This document shows, piece after piece, positions 35,281 to 44,997 of a DNA stretch of 50,422 nucleotides (its first letter is position 1; each line of letters opens with the position of its first letter). Under the pieces are notes generated by a model. The model was not told where the DNA came from. It ran no database searches and saw only the letters and a list, made by a program, of their open reading frames with translations. This DNA is from Rubrivivax sp. (lineage in GTDB: Bacteria > Pseudomonadota > Gammaproteobacteria > Burkholderiales > Burkholderiaceae_C): NCBI GenBank assembly GCA_021297985.1, contig JAJTGU010000068.1:1-50422 (forward strand). The letters run 5' to 3'. The translations under genes were made by a program, and so were the position numbers.

Positions 35281-36305
35281 CTCCCCTGAGCCGCGAGCGC
35301 GGCGTCAAGCCGCGGGTAGACGCGCCGGGCGTTGCCCTCGTAGACCATCTGCTTCTCAGCCGGCGTGAGCCGGGTGCTGGCCTCGATGTAGCGCTTCGTG
35401 TCGTCGTAATGGAAGCCGGTTTCGGGGTCGATGCCACGCACGGCGCCGATCATCTCGCTGGCGAACAGGATGTTCTGCACCGGGATCACCTGGGTCAGCA
35501 GGTCGATGCCGGGCTGGTGGTAGACGCAGGTGTCGAAGAACACGTTGTTCAGCAGGTGGTCCTGCAGCAGCGGCTTCTTCAGTTCCTGCGCCAGGCCGCG
35601 GTAGCGCCCCCAGTGGTACGGCGCCGCGCCGCCCCCGTGCGGTATGACGAACTTCAGGCTCGGGAAGTCGCGGAACAGATCGCCCGTCAGGCACTGCATG
35701 AAGGCCGTGGTGTCGGCGTTGATGTAGTGGGCGCCGGTGGTGTGGAAACACGCGTTGCAACTGGTGCTGACATGGATCATCGCCGGGATGCCGTACTCGA
35801 CCATCTTTTCGTAGACCGGGTACCAGTGGCGATCGGTCAGCGGCGGGCTGGTCCAGTGTCCGCCGGAAGGGTCGGGGTTCAGGTTGATCGCGACCGCACC
35901 GTACTGCTCGACGCACTTCACGAGCTCGGGGATGCAGCTGGCCGGATCGACGCCCGGGCTCTGCGGCAGCATGGCCGCGGGCACGAAGTGCGCCGGGAAG
36001 AGGCGCGCGACGCGAAAGCAGAGTTCGTTGCAGATCGCGGCCCAGGTGCTGGAGACCTCGAAGTCCCCGATGTGGTGGGCCATGAAGCTCGCGCGCGGGC
36101 TGAACACCGTGACGTCCGCGCCGCGTTCACGCATCAGCCGCAGCTGGTTGGTCTCGATGCTCTCGCGCAGTTCGTCGTCGCTGATGTTCAGGTCCGACGC
36201 GCGCGGTCTCTTGCTGCGGTCGGCGATGCCGGCAACCTGTGCATTGCGCCAGGCTTCCAGCGCCTTGGGTGCGGTGGTGTAGTGGCCGTGGATGTCGATG
36301 ATCAT
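35277..36305 (-). CDS. ligJ: 4-Oxalomesaconate hydratase
   Basis: A 342-residue amidohydrolase-superfamily protein with the N-terminal metal motif [11 protein letters not shown] and a catalytic core containing MIHVST and FVIPHGGGA. Characterised LigJ has about 341 residues and hydrates the keto-tautomer of oxalomesaconate to 4-carboxy-4-hydroxy-2-oxoadipate. It precedes the aldolase gene with a four-base overlap. Related decarboxylases share the fold, but the context makes the hydratase assignment strong. Confidence 0.92.
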   Translation of the reverse strand: MIIDIHGHYTTAPKALEAWRNAQVAGIADRSKRPRASDLNISDDELRESIETNQLRLMRERGADVTVFSPRASFMAHHIGDFEVSSTWAAICNELCFRVARLFPAHFVPAAMLPQSPGVDPASCIPELVKCVEQYGAVAINLNPDPSGGHWTSPPLTDRHWYPVYEKMVEYGIPAMIHVSTSCNACFHTTGAHYINADTTAFMQCLTGDLFRDFPSLKFVIPHGGGAAPYHWGRYRGLAQELKKPLLQDHLLNNVFFDTCVYHQPGIDLLTQVIPVQNILFASEMIGAVRGIDPETGFHYDDTKRYIEASTRLTPAEKQMVYEGNARRVYPRLDAALAAQGR

Positions 36306-36317
36306 GGCAGGTGGCTT

Positions 36318-37010
36318 TCAGGGCACGGGTTCGAAGCCGTGCCGGCGCTTGCTGTCGTCGTGGGCCGCGCTGGCCAGGTGCGCCAGCACCCGCTGCGCGG
36401 CCTCGGGCGCGGTGCTGTGTCGTGCGACGGAACCGGAGAAGGTCGTGAGGATCTGCGCATCGGCCGCCAGCGGCGCCAGCAGGCTCAGGCCCGGCAGGTG
36501 GATCAGCTCGGCGGTCTGCTGGAATGCGAGATCGACCTCGCCCAGCGCCAGCCACTGGCCGACGGGCGTTCCGGGAGGCGGCTGCACCACGCGCTCGCGC
36601 AGCCCGGGCATCAGGCCCCAGGCTTCGAAGCGGGCCATCAGCTGCACGCCGCTGGGGCCGGTGGACACGCCCACGCGCCGGCAGCCGAGCAGCGCCTGGG
36701 TCAGGGCCTGCAGGGTGGACACATCGGGCTGGCGCTCGCCCGCGCGTACGGCGCAGGAGATCCCGGACTGCACAAGGTCGATCCTGGCGTCGACCCGACC
36801 CTCGGCGTGCAGCGCGTCCAGCGCATCGGCGGCGAGGATCACCAGGTCGAAGGCCTCGCCTTGCCGCACCCGCTTCGCGGCATCGACACCGCCAACGGAC
36901 TCGACCGAAAGCGTCACGCCGGCGCTCGCCGCGCACGCGGGTGCCAGCTCGGCGAGCAGGGCGCGCGTGGCCATCGACGAGATCGCTCGGATGGGGACGG
37001 GTTCAACCAT
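36318..37010 (-). CDS. ModA-like substrate-binding-domain protein without clear signal peptide
   Basis: About 230 residues from the ATG at 37010; an ATG at 37058 would add 16 residues. It has the type II periplasmic-binding-protein fold seen in molybdate-binding ModA relatives (SVGGVDAAKRVRQGEAFDLVILAADALDAL, VGVSTGPSGVQLMARFEAWGL). Neither start gives a convincing signal peptide, so it may be cytoplasmic. It is the first gene of the lig operon, 12 bases before ligJ, and divergent from the LysR gene. Such proteins recur near aromatic-acid clusters, but I know of no proven function; an effector-binding or accessory role is only a guess. Confidence 0.78.
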   Translation of the reverse strand: MVEPVPIRAISSMATRALLAELAPACAASAGVTLSVESVGGVDAAKRVRQGEAFDLVILAADALDALHAEGRVDARIDLVQSGISCAVRAGERQPDVSTLQALTQALLGCRRVGVSTGPSGVQLMARFEAWGLMPGLRERVVQPPPGTPVGQWLALGEVDLAFQQTAELIHLPGLSLLAPLAADAQILTTFSGSVARHSTAPEAAQRVLAHLASAAHDDSKRRHGFEPVP

Positions 37011-37051
37011 GAGAGCCGCATTCTTTGAAGCCATCGGCCTGGCCGCAAGCC

Positions 37052-37090
37052 GTGCCACCCCCTAGCAGCTAGAACAAAATGGCATGGCAC
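37052..37090. promoter_or_regulatory. Divergent control region of the lig operon and lysR
   Basis: Within the 93 bases between the two start codons lie a perfect 11-base palindrome CTAGCAGCTAG (37062-37072) and an outer inverted repeat GTGCCA (37052-37057) / TGGCAC (37085-37090). LysR regulators bind imperfect dyads in such divergent regions. The palindrome is a good candidate recognition site and the outer pair may be an activation site. No transcript start is marked by an obvious -35/-10 pair. Confidence 0.5.
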
Positions 37091-37103
37091 AGCCGGAGAA
37101 GAC

Positions 37104-38069
37104 ATGGATTTCAAGCAGCTCGAGTACTTCGTGCGGGTCGCAGAACACGGCAGCTTCAGCCGTGCGGCCGGTGTGCTGCGGGTCGCCCAGCCGGCGCTGA
37201 GCCGCCAGGTCCGGTCGCTCGAGACCGAGCTGAGGCAGCACCTGTTCGTGCGCAACGGCCGCGGCGTCACGCTCACCGACGCTGGCCGCGTGCTGCTGGC
37301 CCATGGCCAGGGCCTGCTGCAGCAGCTCGAGCGGGCCCGGACCGAACTGGAGGAACACCGCGGCGCGCCGGTCGGCCGGTTGGCGCTGGGGCTGCCACCA
37401 AGCGTCGGCCGCACGCTGACGGTGCCGTTGGTGCAGGCCTTCCGCCTGCGCTTCCCGAAGGCGACGCTGGCGATCGTCGAAGGCCTGTCGGCGACGCTGG
37501 TGGAGTGGCTGGCCCAGGGCCGCATCGACGCTGCAGTGGTCTACCCGGTGGCGCCGAGCGCCGCGGTGGAACTCAAGCCCCTGCTCGAGGAGAAGCTGCT
37601 GCTCGTCACTGCGGCACCCGCGCGCCGCCGGGCCGCCGGGCCGGCCGCCGGTGCCTCACCGCGCGAGTGCAGGATGGCCGAAAGCGTGTCGCTGCCCGAA
37701 CTGGCCGCCCGTGGCCTGGTCATCCCGAGCCGGCCGCACTCGATCCGCATGGCCGTCGAGACCGCACTCGCCGAGGCCGGGCTGAAGCCGCGGGTGGCGC
37801 TGGAGATCGAGAGCATCGCCGCGCTGCTGGCGCTGGTCGCCGACGACGATTCGCTGGCCGCCGTGCTCGCACCGAACGCGCTGCGCGACCTCCCGCCCGG
37901 CCCGCCCTTGCGCGCCCAGCCGATCCGCCTGGGCAAGGGCCGCGCGACCCTGGGGACCCGGCTGTTTGTCGCCACGTCGTCGCAACGTCCAGCCGGGCCG
38001 CTGCTCGGCCAGGGTCTTGCCTTGCTCGCCGAGCAGATGCACGGTCTCTGGGCCAGGCCTGCGGGTTGA
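37104..38069 (+). CDS. LysR-family regulator of the protocatechuate 4,5-cleavage operon
   Basis: A 321-residue LysR-type protein. The winged helix-turn-helix covers residues 1-60 (FVRVAEHGSFSRAAGVLRVAQPALSRQVRSLE), and the effector domain follows from about residue 90. It is divergent from the lig operon, the usual arrangement for an activator that responds to a pathway intermediate such as protocatechuate. A Pro/Ala/Arg-rich insert near residues 175-190 (RRRAAGPAAGAS) is unusual. The MFS gene follows 51 bases later on the same strand. Confidence 0.92.
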   Translation: MDFKQLEYFVRVAEHGSFSRAAGVLRVAQPALSRQVRSLETELRQHLFVRNGRGVTLTDAGRVLLAHGQGLLQQLERARTELEEHRGAPVGRLALGLPPSVGRTLTVPLVQAFRLRFPKATLAIVEGLSATLVEWLAQGRIDAAVVYPVAPSAAVELKPLLEEKLLLVTAAPARRRAAGPAAGASPRECRMAESVSLPELAARGLVIPSRPHSIRMAVETALAEAGLKPRVALEIESIAALLALVADDDSLAAVLAPNALRDLPPGPPLRAQPIRLGKGRATLGTRLFVATSSQRPAGPLLGQGLALLAEQMHGLWARPAG

Positions 38070-38120
38070 CACGGGCTCGGCTGGCGGTCGAGGGCCGGCA
38101 GCATCGGGCACTCGGAATCC

Positions 38121-39317
38121 ATGTCACCCTCTGCTTCAGCCTCAACACCGCGCGCGGTCGGTGCCTATCTCGCCGGCGTCCAGTTCCTGTTCGTCCTCGG
38201 CTGGATCGTCTATGCCGCCTACCTGCCGCAGTTGCTGGCCCAGGTCGGGCTGGAACGAAAGTGGGTGCCCTGGCTGCTCGCGGTCGACCAGCTGATCTTC
38301 CTGGTCACCGACCTCGCCGTCGGGGTCTGGAGCGACCGCGCGGCGGCCGTGCAGGGCCGCATCGCGCGCTGGGTGCTGGTGGCGACGCTGCTGTCGTGCG
38401 CGGCTTTCGTGCTGATGCCGTTTGCAGCGGGCAGCGGGTCGCTGGCCATCTTTCTGGGCTTGACCGTGGTCTGGGCGGTGACCTCGTCGGCACTGCGCGC
38501 ACCGCCGTTGACGCTGCTCGGGCGCTACGTCGCGCGTCCGTCGCAGCCGGCGATGGTGGCCTTTGTCGCGCTAGGCCTGGGGGTGGCCAATGCGATCGCG
38601 CCCTATGTCGTGCTGGGCCTGAAGGGGGTCGATCCTCGCGGGCCGTTCTTGTGGTCGGCCTTGGTGCTGGCGGCGGTGACGCTGGGCATGGTCGCGGCTG
38701 AACGGGCCTTGGTCTCGGCGCGGCCGGGAGGCGGCTCAGTCATGCCCGCGCCGAGCCTGGGGCGAGCCGGTGGCTTCTTCGTTGCCGCCTGCGTTGCCGC
38801 CGCGCTGGCTTTCCAGGCGCATGTCTTCCTGGCCAGCGGGCCGCTGTGGCTGCGCCATGTCGGCGCGGCCCAACTGCCGGCCTTGCTTCCGTTGTTCTGG
38901 GTCGCCTTCAACCTGGCGCTCTGGCCTGCCAGCCAGCTGGCGCGCTGGCTCTCGCCGCTGCCGGCCATGACCCTGGGCGCCGTGCTCGCGGCCTGCGGCG
39001 TGGCGCTGGCGGTCCTGGCCAACACCGCCACGATGCTGGGCCTGGCGCAGGCGCTGGCCGGCATCGGCTGGGCGCTGCTGCTGTGCGCGGCGTTCGCCGG
39101 TGCGCTGGCGCTGGGTGCCGGTGGTCGCGAAGGTCTGTTCAACGGCGCCCTGCAGGCCACGCTGGCATTGGCTGCGCTGGCGCGGCTGGTGGCGGTGGCC
39201 ACCGTGGCGCCGCCGGCGGCCCAGGTGCAGGCCTGGGCGCCCTGGGCGGCGATCGGCTTTGCGCTGGCGGCGGTGGCGCTGCTGGCGGCGGTGTCGTCGC
39301 TGCGCCGGGCCCGATGA
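38121..39317 (+). CDS. Major facilitator superfamily transporter
   Basis: A 398-residue inner-membrane protein with about 11-12 hydrophobic segments, the normal size for an MFS carrier. The loop after the second and third helices (DLAVGVWSDRAAA) resembles the conserved G-x-x-x-D-R/K-x-G-R-R motif. The substrate is unknown. It follows the LysR gene on the same strand (51-base gap), so co-expression is possible, but its order does not prove import of protocatechuate. It converges on the suhB-like gene with only four bases between stops. Confidence 0.85.
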   Translation: MSPSASASTPRAVGAYLAGVQFLFVLGWIVYAAYLPQLLAQVGLERKWVPWLLAVDQLIFLVTDLAVGVWSDRAAAVQGRIARWVLVATLLSCAAFVLMPFAAGSGSLAIFLGLTVVWAVTSSALRAPPLTLLGRYVARPSQPAMVAFVALGLGVANAIAPYVVLGLKGVDPRGPFLWSALVLAAVTLGMVAAERALVSARPGGGSVMPAPSLGRAGGFFVAACVAAALAFQAHVFLASGPLWLRHVGAAQLPALLPLFWVAFNLALWPASQLARWLSPLPAMTLGAVLAACGVALAVLANTATMLGLAQALAGIGWALLLCAAFAGALALGAGGREGLFNGALQATLALAALARLVAVATVAPPAAQVQAWAPWAAIGFALAAVALLAAVSSLRRAR

Positions 39318-39321
39318 AGGC

Positions 39322-40335
39322 TCAGACTGGCGCGTCGTCGCGGCCTGTTGAGCGTTCGACGTCCCCGCGGGCGATGCGCCGGGGCGCCGGGCGCGGCGCA
39401 GCCGTGCGCTCTGCAGGCGCCTGGCCCTCGGCTTGGGCCACGAAGGCCGTGGTCGGATCGGGCCCAGCCACAGGCCCGCCTGACGCGACGCCCGCGACGC
39501 CCGCGGCGGCAGCGGGTTCTTCAGACGCGATCACGCGGGTGTACGGTGCCAACAGGGTCACGAGCTGGCCGTAGATCCGCGGCGAGGCCGCGACCACCTC
39601 GCGCTGGAACAGGAAGTCGGCCTCGCCGGTGAAGTTGCCGATCAGGCCACCGGCCTCGGTGATCATCAGCGAGCCGGCGGCCACGTCCCAGGGGTTCAGG
39701 CCGGTCTCGAAGAAGCCGTCGTACCAACCGGCCGCGACGTAGCAAAGGTCCAGCGCGGCGGCTCCGGGGCGGCGCAGGCCGGCGCAGGACTGCATCACTT
39801 CCTCGAACATCTTCACGTAGCGCTTGAAGTTGTCGCCCTTGCGGAACGGGAAGCCGGTGCCGATCAGCGAGTCCGAAAGACGTGTGCGCTTGCTCACCCG
39901 CAGCCGCTTGTCGTTCATGAAGGCGCCGCGGCCGCGGCTGGCATAGAACAGGTCGTTGCGCGTCGGGTCGTAGACCACCGCCTGCTGCACCACGCCGCGG
40001 TGCGCCAGGGCGATGCTCACCGCGTAGACCGGGAAGCCATGCAGGAAGTTGGTCGTGCCGTCCAGCGGATCGATGATCCAAAGGAACTCGCTGTCGCGTG
40101 CCCCGCGGTCGCGGCCGGACTCTTCGGCCAGGATGCCGTGGCCGGGGTAGGCCTCGAGGATGATGTCGATGATCGCGGCTTCTGCCGCGTGGTCGACTTC
40201 AGAGACGAAGTCGTTCGCGCCCTTGGCTCCGACCTTGATGTTCTCCACGTCCAGCGCGGCCCGATTGATGATGGATCCCGCTGCACGAGCCGCCTTGATG
40301 GCGATGTTGAGCATGGGGTGCAGGGTCTGCGACAT
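39322..40335 (-). CDS. suhB: Inositol monophosphatase family protein (SuhB-like) with long C-terminal tail
   Basis: A 337-residue protein. Residues 1-265 form the Mg-dependent phosphatase domain: GxD-type acidic motifs in ILAEESG and [17 protein letters not shown], and the distal [19 protein letters not shown]. The domain ends near IASEEP, as in E. coli SuhB (267 residues). The remaining 65-70 residues are Ala/Pro/Arg-rich, low complexity and probably disordered; extended SuhB forms occur in beta-proteobacteria. Besides phosphatase activity, SuhB proteins can act in rRNA antitermination with NusA. It is divergent from the trmJ-like gene. Confidence 0.92.
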   Translation of the reverse strand: MSQTLHPMLNIAIKAARAAGSIINRAALDVENIKVGAKGANDFVSEVDHAAEAAIIDIILEAYPGHGILAEESGRDRGARDSEFLWIIDPLDGTTNFLHGFPVYAVSIALAHRGVVQQAVVYDPTRNDLFYASRGRGAFMNDKRLRVSKRTRLSDSLIGTGFPFRKGDNFKRYVKMFEEVMQSCAGLRRPGAAALDLCYVAAGWYDGFFETGLNPWDVAAGSLMITEAGGLIGNFTGEADFLFQREVVAASPRIYGQLVTLLAPYTRVIASEEPAAAAGVAGVASGGPVAGPDPTTAFVAQAEGQAPAERTAAPRPAPRRIARGDVERSTGRDDAPV

Positions 40336-40368
40336 GGGGTTCGGATCTCGAAGAAGAAGGGCGCGGCG

Positions 40369-41172
40369 GTGGCAAAGAGCAACCCGCTGGACAATGCCTG
40401 CGGAAAACCCTCGATTCTAGAAGTCTTGACCCCTCCGACTCCTCCGACCACCCGCTTCGTGCTCGTTTCGCCACGCCATGCCGGCAATGTCGGCGCCGCG
40501 GCGCGGGCCATCAAGGTCATGGGTTTCCATGATCTGGTTCTCGTGAGTCCGCGCGACCCGCAGCTGACGACACGCGACGACGCGACGGCCATGGCCTGCA
40601 GTGCGGCCGATGTGCTGGCCTCGGCGCGCACCGTGGCAACGCTGGCCGAGGCCCTGGAAGGCATCGACTGGGCCTGTGCGACGGCGATGTCGCCACGCGA
40701 CTTCGGGCCGCCGGTGGCGGCGCCGCGGCCGCATCTGGCCGAGCTGGCCGGCCGCGGCCGCCGCGTGGCCTTTGTCTTCGGCACGGAGCGCACCGGCCTG
40801 GTCAACGAGCATGTCTACCGCTGCCAGGTCTGCCTGACGATCCCGACCGCGGCGGCCTACGGCTCGCTGAACCTGGCCCAGGCGGTGCAGCTCATCGCGT
40901 ACGAATGGCGACAGGCCCTTGGCGGGTTCGACACGGTCTACCCCGCGCCCGAGGTGCGCTGGGCCGACCACGCCGCGCTCGATGCCCTGCTCGCGCACTG
41001 GCGCGAGGTGCTCACCGAGATCGGGTACCTCGACCCGGCGGCACCGAAGAAGCTGCTGCCGCGACTGCAGAACCTGGCCACTCGGCTGCAGCTCAGCGAC
41101 GACGAGGTGCACATCCTGCGGGGCGTTGCCGCTGCGGTCCAGGTGCCGCGACGGCGTCGCCAGCAGACCTGA
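40369..41172 (+). CDS. trmJ: tRNA (cytidine/uridine-2'-O-)-methyltransferase TrmJ-type
   Basis: A 267-residue SPOUT-family methyltransferase that 2'-O-methylates position 32 of several tRNAs using S-adenosylmethionine. The trefoil-knot motifs are [41 protein letters not shown] and [23 protein letters not shown] start at the GTG (40369) is chosen because AAGAAGG lies eight bases before it; a TTG at 40426 would start close to the domain. The order suhB-trmJ-cysE is common in beta- and gamma-proteobacteria. Confidence 0.92.
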   Translation: MAKSNPLDNACGKPSILEVLTPPTPPTTRFVLVSPRHAGNVGAAARAIKVMGFHDLVLVSPRDPQLTTRDDATAMACSAADVLASARTVATLAEALEGIDWACATAMSPRDFGPPVAAPRPHLAELAGRGRRVAFVFGTERTGLVNEHVYRCQVCLTIPTAAAYGSLNLAQAVQLIAYEWRQALGGFDTVYPAPEVRWADHAALDALLAHWREVLTEIGYLDPAAPKKLLPRLQNLATRLQLSDDEVHILRGVAAAVQVPRRRRQQT

Positions 41173-41227
41173 GGCCTGCTGGCTACACTGGCTTCGTCCC
41201 GCCGAAACGGATCCCTTGCGAGTGCCC

Positions 41228-42007
41228 ATGTTCAGCCGCCTGCACGAAGACATCGCCTGCATCCGCGAACGCGACCCCGCCGCGCGTTCGAACTGGGAGG
41301 TGCTCACCTGTTACCCGGGCCTGCATGCGCTGTTGGTGCACCGCTGGGCCCATGCGGCTTGGCGGCGCGACTGGCGCTGGCTCGGTCGCTTCCTGTCCCA
41401 CCTGGGGCGGTTTTTCACCGGCATCGAAATCCACCCCGGCGCGACCATCGGCCGCCGCGTCTTCATCGACCACGGCATGGGCGTCGTGATCGGCGAGACG
41501 GCCGAGATCGGCGACGAATGCACGATCTACCAGGGCGTGACGCTGGGCGGCACGTCGTTGAACAAGGGCGCCAAGCGCCACCCGACGCTGGGCCGCGGCG
41601 TCATCGTCAGCGCGGGCGCCAAGGTGCTGGGGGGCTTCACCATCGGCGACGGCGCCCGGGTCGGATCGAACGCGGTGCTGCTGCAGGCCGTGCCTGCAGG
41701 CGCGACGGCGGTCGGCATCCCGGCGCGCATCGTGCAGAAGTCGCTCGACGCGCAGCGCGAAGAGGCGGCGTCGAAGATGGGCTTCTCGGCCTATGGCGTG
41801 ACCCAGGGCGACGACCCGGTGTCGCAGGCCATGAAGGGCCTGATCGACAACGCCAGCAGCCACGAGCACCAGATCGCGCTGCTCTGGCAGGCGATCGAAA
41901 AGCTCAGCGGCGGCGCCCGTGAACTGCCCGCCACCGATTGCGTGCCGGACGATGCGCAGAAGGATGAGCGCTTCGACGGCGAGCGGCTGAACCGGTTGGT
42001 GAAGTAA
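41228..42007 (+). CDS. cysE: Serine O-acetyltransferase
   Basis: A 259-residue left-handed beta-helix acetyltransferase that makes O-acetyl-L-serine for cysteine synthesis. Hexapeptide repeats include [31 protein letters not shown], and the catalytic His sits in [10 protein letters not shown]. The start ATG at 41228 follows the trmJ stop by 55 bases. The sequence continues to a 60-residue C-terminal extension after IPARIVQK, a typical feature of the longer cysE subgroup. It converges on the aminopeptidase gene. Confidence 0.95.
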   Translation: MFSRLHEDIACIRERDPAARSNWEVLTCYPGLHALLVHRWAHAAWRRDWRWLGRFLSHLGRFFTGIEIHPGATIGRRVFIDHGMGVVIGETAEIGDECTIYQGVTLGGTSLNKGAKRHPTLGRGVIVSAGAKVLGGFTIGDGARVGSNAVLLQAVPAGATAVGIPARIVQKSLDAQREEAASKMGFSAYGVTQGDDPVSQAMKGLIDNASSHEHQIALLWQAIEKLSGGARELPATDCVPDDAQKDERFDGERLNRLVK

Positions 42008-42023
42008 CCGACGCTTGCCGGCC

Positions 42024-43835
42024 TCACACCGGCTGGGTGCGCTCGTTCAGCCAGGCCAGCGCGGCGCCGCCAAGCTTGGGGGCCAGGCGCTCGCGCACCG
42101 TGGCGTGGTAGCCGTTGAGCCAGGCGATCTCGTCCGCGCGCAGCAGGCCCATGTCCAGGCAGCGCGTGTCGATCGGGCACAGGGTCAGCGTCTCGAACTC
42201 CAGAAACTCGGCGAAGGTGTTGCCCTCGGGCGTGGCCGCCGGGACGTTGAGCACGAGGTTCTCGATCCGCACGCCCCATTGGCTGTTGCGGTAGACGCCG
42301 GGCTCGATGCTGGTGACCATGCCCGGCTGCATCGCCATGTCGGCATTCGGCACCGCCTTGCTGATGCTTTGCGGGCCTTCGTGCACGTTCAGGAAGTAGC
42401 CCACGCCATGGCCCGTGCCATGGCCGAACTCGATCCCCTCGGCCCACAGCGGCGCTCGGGCCAGCGCGTCGAGCATCGGTGACAGCGTGCCCTTCGGGAA
42501 GCGCGCACGGGACAGGTTCATCGTTGCCTTCAGCACCAGCGTGAAGTCGCGCTTCATCGCGGCGCTGGCTTGACCGATCTGCCAGACGCGGGTGATGTCG
42601 GTCGTGCCACCGAGGTACTGGCCGCCGCTGTCGATCAGCAGCAGGCCGTCGCCTTCGATCACGGCATGCGCGTCGGGCGTGGCCCGGTAGTGCGGCAGCG
42701 CGCCGTTGGCGTTGAAGCCCGCGATGGTCGAGAAACTGAGTCCGACAAACCCGGGCCGCTTGGCGCGCTCGGCTGAAATGCGCTCGTCGACCGTCAGCTC
42801 GGTGATGCGTTCGCCACGGGCCAAGGCCGCTTCGAAGCCGGCGTAGAACTCGCACATCGCAGCGCCGTCCTCGACCATCGCCTCGCGGACGAAGGCGGCC
42901 TCTTCGGCCGTCTTGCGGCTCTTGGCCAGTGTGCTGGGGTTGATGGCCTCCACGACGCGACAGCCGGCGCCGACCCGGGCGCGCAGACCCTGCGTCACGC
43001 GCTTGGGGTCGACCAGCAGCGTGTCTCCGACGCCGAGAGCCGCCAGCGCCGCACCGGCGTCGGCATAGGGCGCCAGCACGATCGCATCATCGGCCAGGCG
43101 CGCGCCCACATCGGCCGGCACCTTGCCGGCGCCGACGAACAGGGTCGCACGGTCCGCCGAAAGCAGCAGATGGGCGATGAACACCGGGTTGCATTCGACA
43201 TCGCTGCCGCGCAGATTGGTGGCCCAGGCGATGTCGTCGACGGTCGACACGAAGTGATGCGTCGCGCCGTGCTCGGCCATCGCCTGGCGCAGCCGTGCCA
43301 GCTTGGCGCTGCGCGGCACCGCGGCGTGGGGTGCCTGATGCTCGTAGACCGGTCGTTGCGGCAGCGCCGGGCGGTCGGACCAGACGGCATCCAGCGGGTC
43401 CAGGTCGGTTCGCAGCGCGATGCCGGCGGCGTCGAGTGCCGACTTCAGCGCGTCGTGGGCCGCGAGGCCCAGCACCTGGCCGTCGACGGCGACCGTCGAG
43501 CCGCGTGGCAGCTCGCGCGCCAGCCAGGCCAGGTGTTCGGGGCTGGTGCCGGCGGCGATCTTCACCAGCTCGATGCCACTGCCCTGCAGTTCGCGTTCGG
43601 CCTGCACCCAGTAGCGACTGTCGGCAAACAGCGCCGCGCGGTCACGTGCCACGACCAGGGTGGCCATCGAGCCCGTAAAGCCCGACAGCCATTCGCGCCC
43701 CTGCCAGCGCCCCGGCAGGTACTCGGAGAGGTGCGGGTCGGCCGAAGGCACGAGCAGAGCGTCCAGGCCTTCGGCCTGCAGTGCGTCGCGCAACTGCGAC
43801 AGGCGCAGGCGGTGGGGGGAGGTTCGGGTGTCCAT
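42024..43835 (-). CDS. Xaa-Pro aminopeptidase (M24 family)
   Basis: A 603-residue three-domain metallopeptidase of the aminopeptidase P1 type. Two creatinase-like N-terminal domains (to about 310) precede the M24 catalytic domain. The metal ligands fall in DSGGQYLGGTTDITRV (two Asp), FGHGTGHGVGYFLNVHEG (His), SIEPGVY (Glu) and a distal Glu in RIENLVLNV. It releases N-terminal residues before proline in the cytoplasm. It lies 68 bases downstream of the TRAP binding-protein gene on the same strand, but a palindromic repeat lies in between and the functions are unrelated. Confidence 0.94.
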   Translation of the reverse strand: MDTRTSPHRLRLSQLRDALQAEGLDALLVPSADPHLSEYLPGRWQGREWLSGFTGSMATLVVARDRAALFADSRYWVQAERELQGSGIELVKIAAGTSPEHLAWLARELPRGSTVAVDGQVLGLAAHDALKSALDAAGIALRTDLDPLDAVWSDRPALPQRPVYEHQAPHAAVPRSAKLARLRQAMAEHGATHHFVSTVDDIAWATNLRGSDVECNPVFIAHLLLSADRATLFVGAGKVPADVGARLADDAIVLAPYADAGAALAALGVGDTLLVDPKRVTQGLRARVGAGCRVVEAINPSTLAKSRKTAEEAAFVREAMVEDGAAMCEFYAGFEAALARGERITELTVDERISAERAKRPGFVGLSFSTIAGFNANGALPHYRATPDAHAVIEGDGLLLIDSGGQYLGGTTDITRVWQIGQASAAMKRDFTLVLKATMNLSRARFPKGTLSPMLDALARAPLWAEGIEFGHGTGHGVGYFLNVHEGPQSISKAVPNADMAMQPGMVTSIEPGVYRNSQWGVRIENLVLNVPAATPEGNTFAEFLEFETLTLCPIDTRCLDMGLLRADEIAWLNGYHATVRERLAPKLGGAALAWLNERTQPV

Positions 43836-43859
43836 GGACGGATTTTCGTCGTTTCCGCA

Positions 43860-43895
43860 CCCTCACCCCAACCCTCTCCCGCGAGCGGGAGAGGG
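43860..43895 (+). repeat. Dispersed GC-rich palindromic repeat, copy 2
   Basis: CCCTCACCCCAACC followed by the inverted repeat CTCTCCCGC-GA-GCGGGAGAG. It is inverted relative to copy 1 at 33657-33694, from which it differs mainly in the central bases. It lies between dctP and the aminopeptidase gene, where the hairpin could act as a transcript end or mRNA stabiliser, as REP-like elements often do. Confidence 0.85.
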
Positions 43896-43903
43896 AGAAA
43901 GGC

Positions 43904-44947
43904 TCACTTCCTGGCGGTGGTCGAAGCCGGCGCGGCGCGCAGCTTGGCGAGTGCGGCCTGGGTCTCGTTCCAGAGGTCCATGCCGACGTTCGCGCCGATG
44001 CTCGCGTTCACACGCGTCAGCCGGTCGCGCATCCGCGCGGCTTCGGCGGCCGGCAGCTCGTTGACCTGCATGCCCTTGGCCTTCAGCTCGGCGACGGCAC
44101 GGCCGGCTTCCTCGCGCGTGTCCTTGCGCTCGAACTCGCGGCTGGTGACGGCGGCGTCCATCAGCACCTTCTGCTCGTCCTTCGAGAGCCCGTCCCACCA
44201 CTTCTTGCTGACCAGCACGATCCAGGGGCTGTAGACATGGTTGGTCACGGTCAGGAACTTCTGGACCTCGAAGAACTTGCTCGACAAGATGGTGTTGAAC
44301 GGGTTCTCCTGGCCATCGACGGTCTTGGTCTCGAGCGCGCTGAACAGCTCCGAGAACGGCAGCGGCACGGCGTTGGCGCCCAGGGTCTTGAAGCTCTCCA
44401 GGAAGACGTTGTTCTGCATGACGCGCAGCTTGATGCCGTCCAGGTCCTCGAGCTTGTTGACCGCGCGCTTGCTGTTGGTCAGGTTGCGGAAACCGTTCTC
44501 CCAGTAGACCAGTCCGACCAGGCCCTTGGCCGGCAGCGTGTCCATCACCTTCTGCCCGATCGGTCCGTCCAGGATGGCGTCCGCTTCGCGGGCACTGTTG
44601 AACAGGAACGGCGTATCCCACAGTGCCATCTGCGGCGTGATGCCGACCAGCGTCGCCGTCGAGCCGACCATCATCTCCTGCGCGCCGCCGATCAGCGCCT
44701 GCTGCATCTGAACGTCCGGGCCCAGTGCAGCGGCGCCGATGGCCCGCACCTTCATCTTGCCGCCGGAGAGCCGCTCGACTTCAGTCGCGAACAGCTTGAC
44801 CGCGCGGCCCTGGTTGCTGACCTCGTTCAGGCCGTAGCCGAAGCGGATCAGCCTTGGCTTGATGTCCTGCGCGAGCGTGGCCAGCGGTGCCGCGAACAGC
44901 GCGCCGGCCAGAATCGAAAGGGCGAGAGTGCGACGCATCGTCGTCAT
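43904..44947 (-). CDS. dctP: TRAP transporter substrate-binding protein, DctP family
   Basis: A 347-residue exported solute-binding protein. Signal peptide MRRTLALSILAGALFAAPLATLAQ is followed by the DctP fold (KLFATEVERLSGGKMKVR, GLVYWENGFRNLTNSKR, LDGIKLRVMQNNVF, VDGQENPFNTI). The Arg that salt-bridges an acid group is likely in IKLRVMQN, so the substrate is probably an organic acid; the operators suggest gluconate or a related sugar acid. A strong ribosome site AAGGAGA precedes the ATG. It is the third gene of dctQ-dctM-dctP, 50 bases after dctM. Confidence 0.93.
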   Translation of the reverse strand: MTTMRRTLALSILAGALFAAPLATLAQDIKPRLIRFGYGLNEVSNQGRAVKLFATEVERLSGGKMKVRAIGAAALGPDVQMQQALIGGAQEMMVGSTATLVGITPQMALWDTPFLFNSAREADAILDGPIGQKVMDTLPAKGLVGLVYWENGFRNLTNSKRAVNKLEDLDGIKLRVMQNNVFLESFKTLGANAVPLPFSELFSALETKTVDGQENPFNTILSSKFFEVQKFLTVTNHVYSPWIVLVSKKWWDGLSKDEQKVLMDAAVTSREFERKDTREEAGRAVAELKAKGMQVNELPAAEAARMRDRLTRVNASIGANVGMDLWNETQAALAKLRAAPASTTARK

Positions 44948-44997
44948 GGTGGGTCTCCTTCTTGGGGTCGAAAAGCAGGGGCGAAAAAGGGCTCGGT

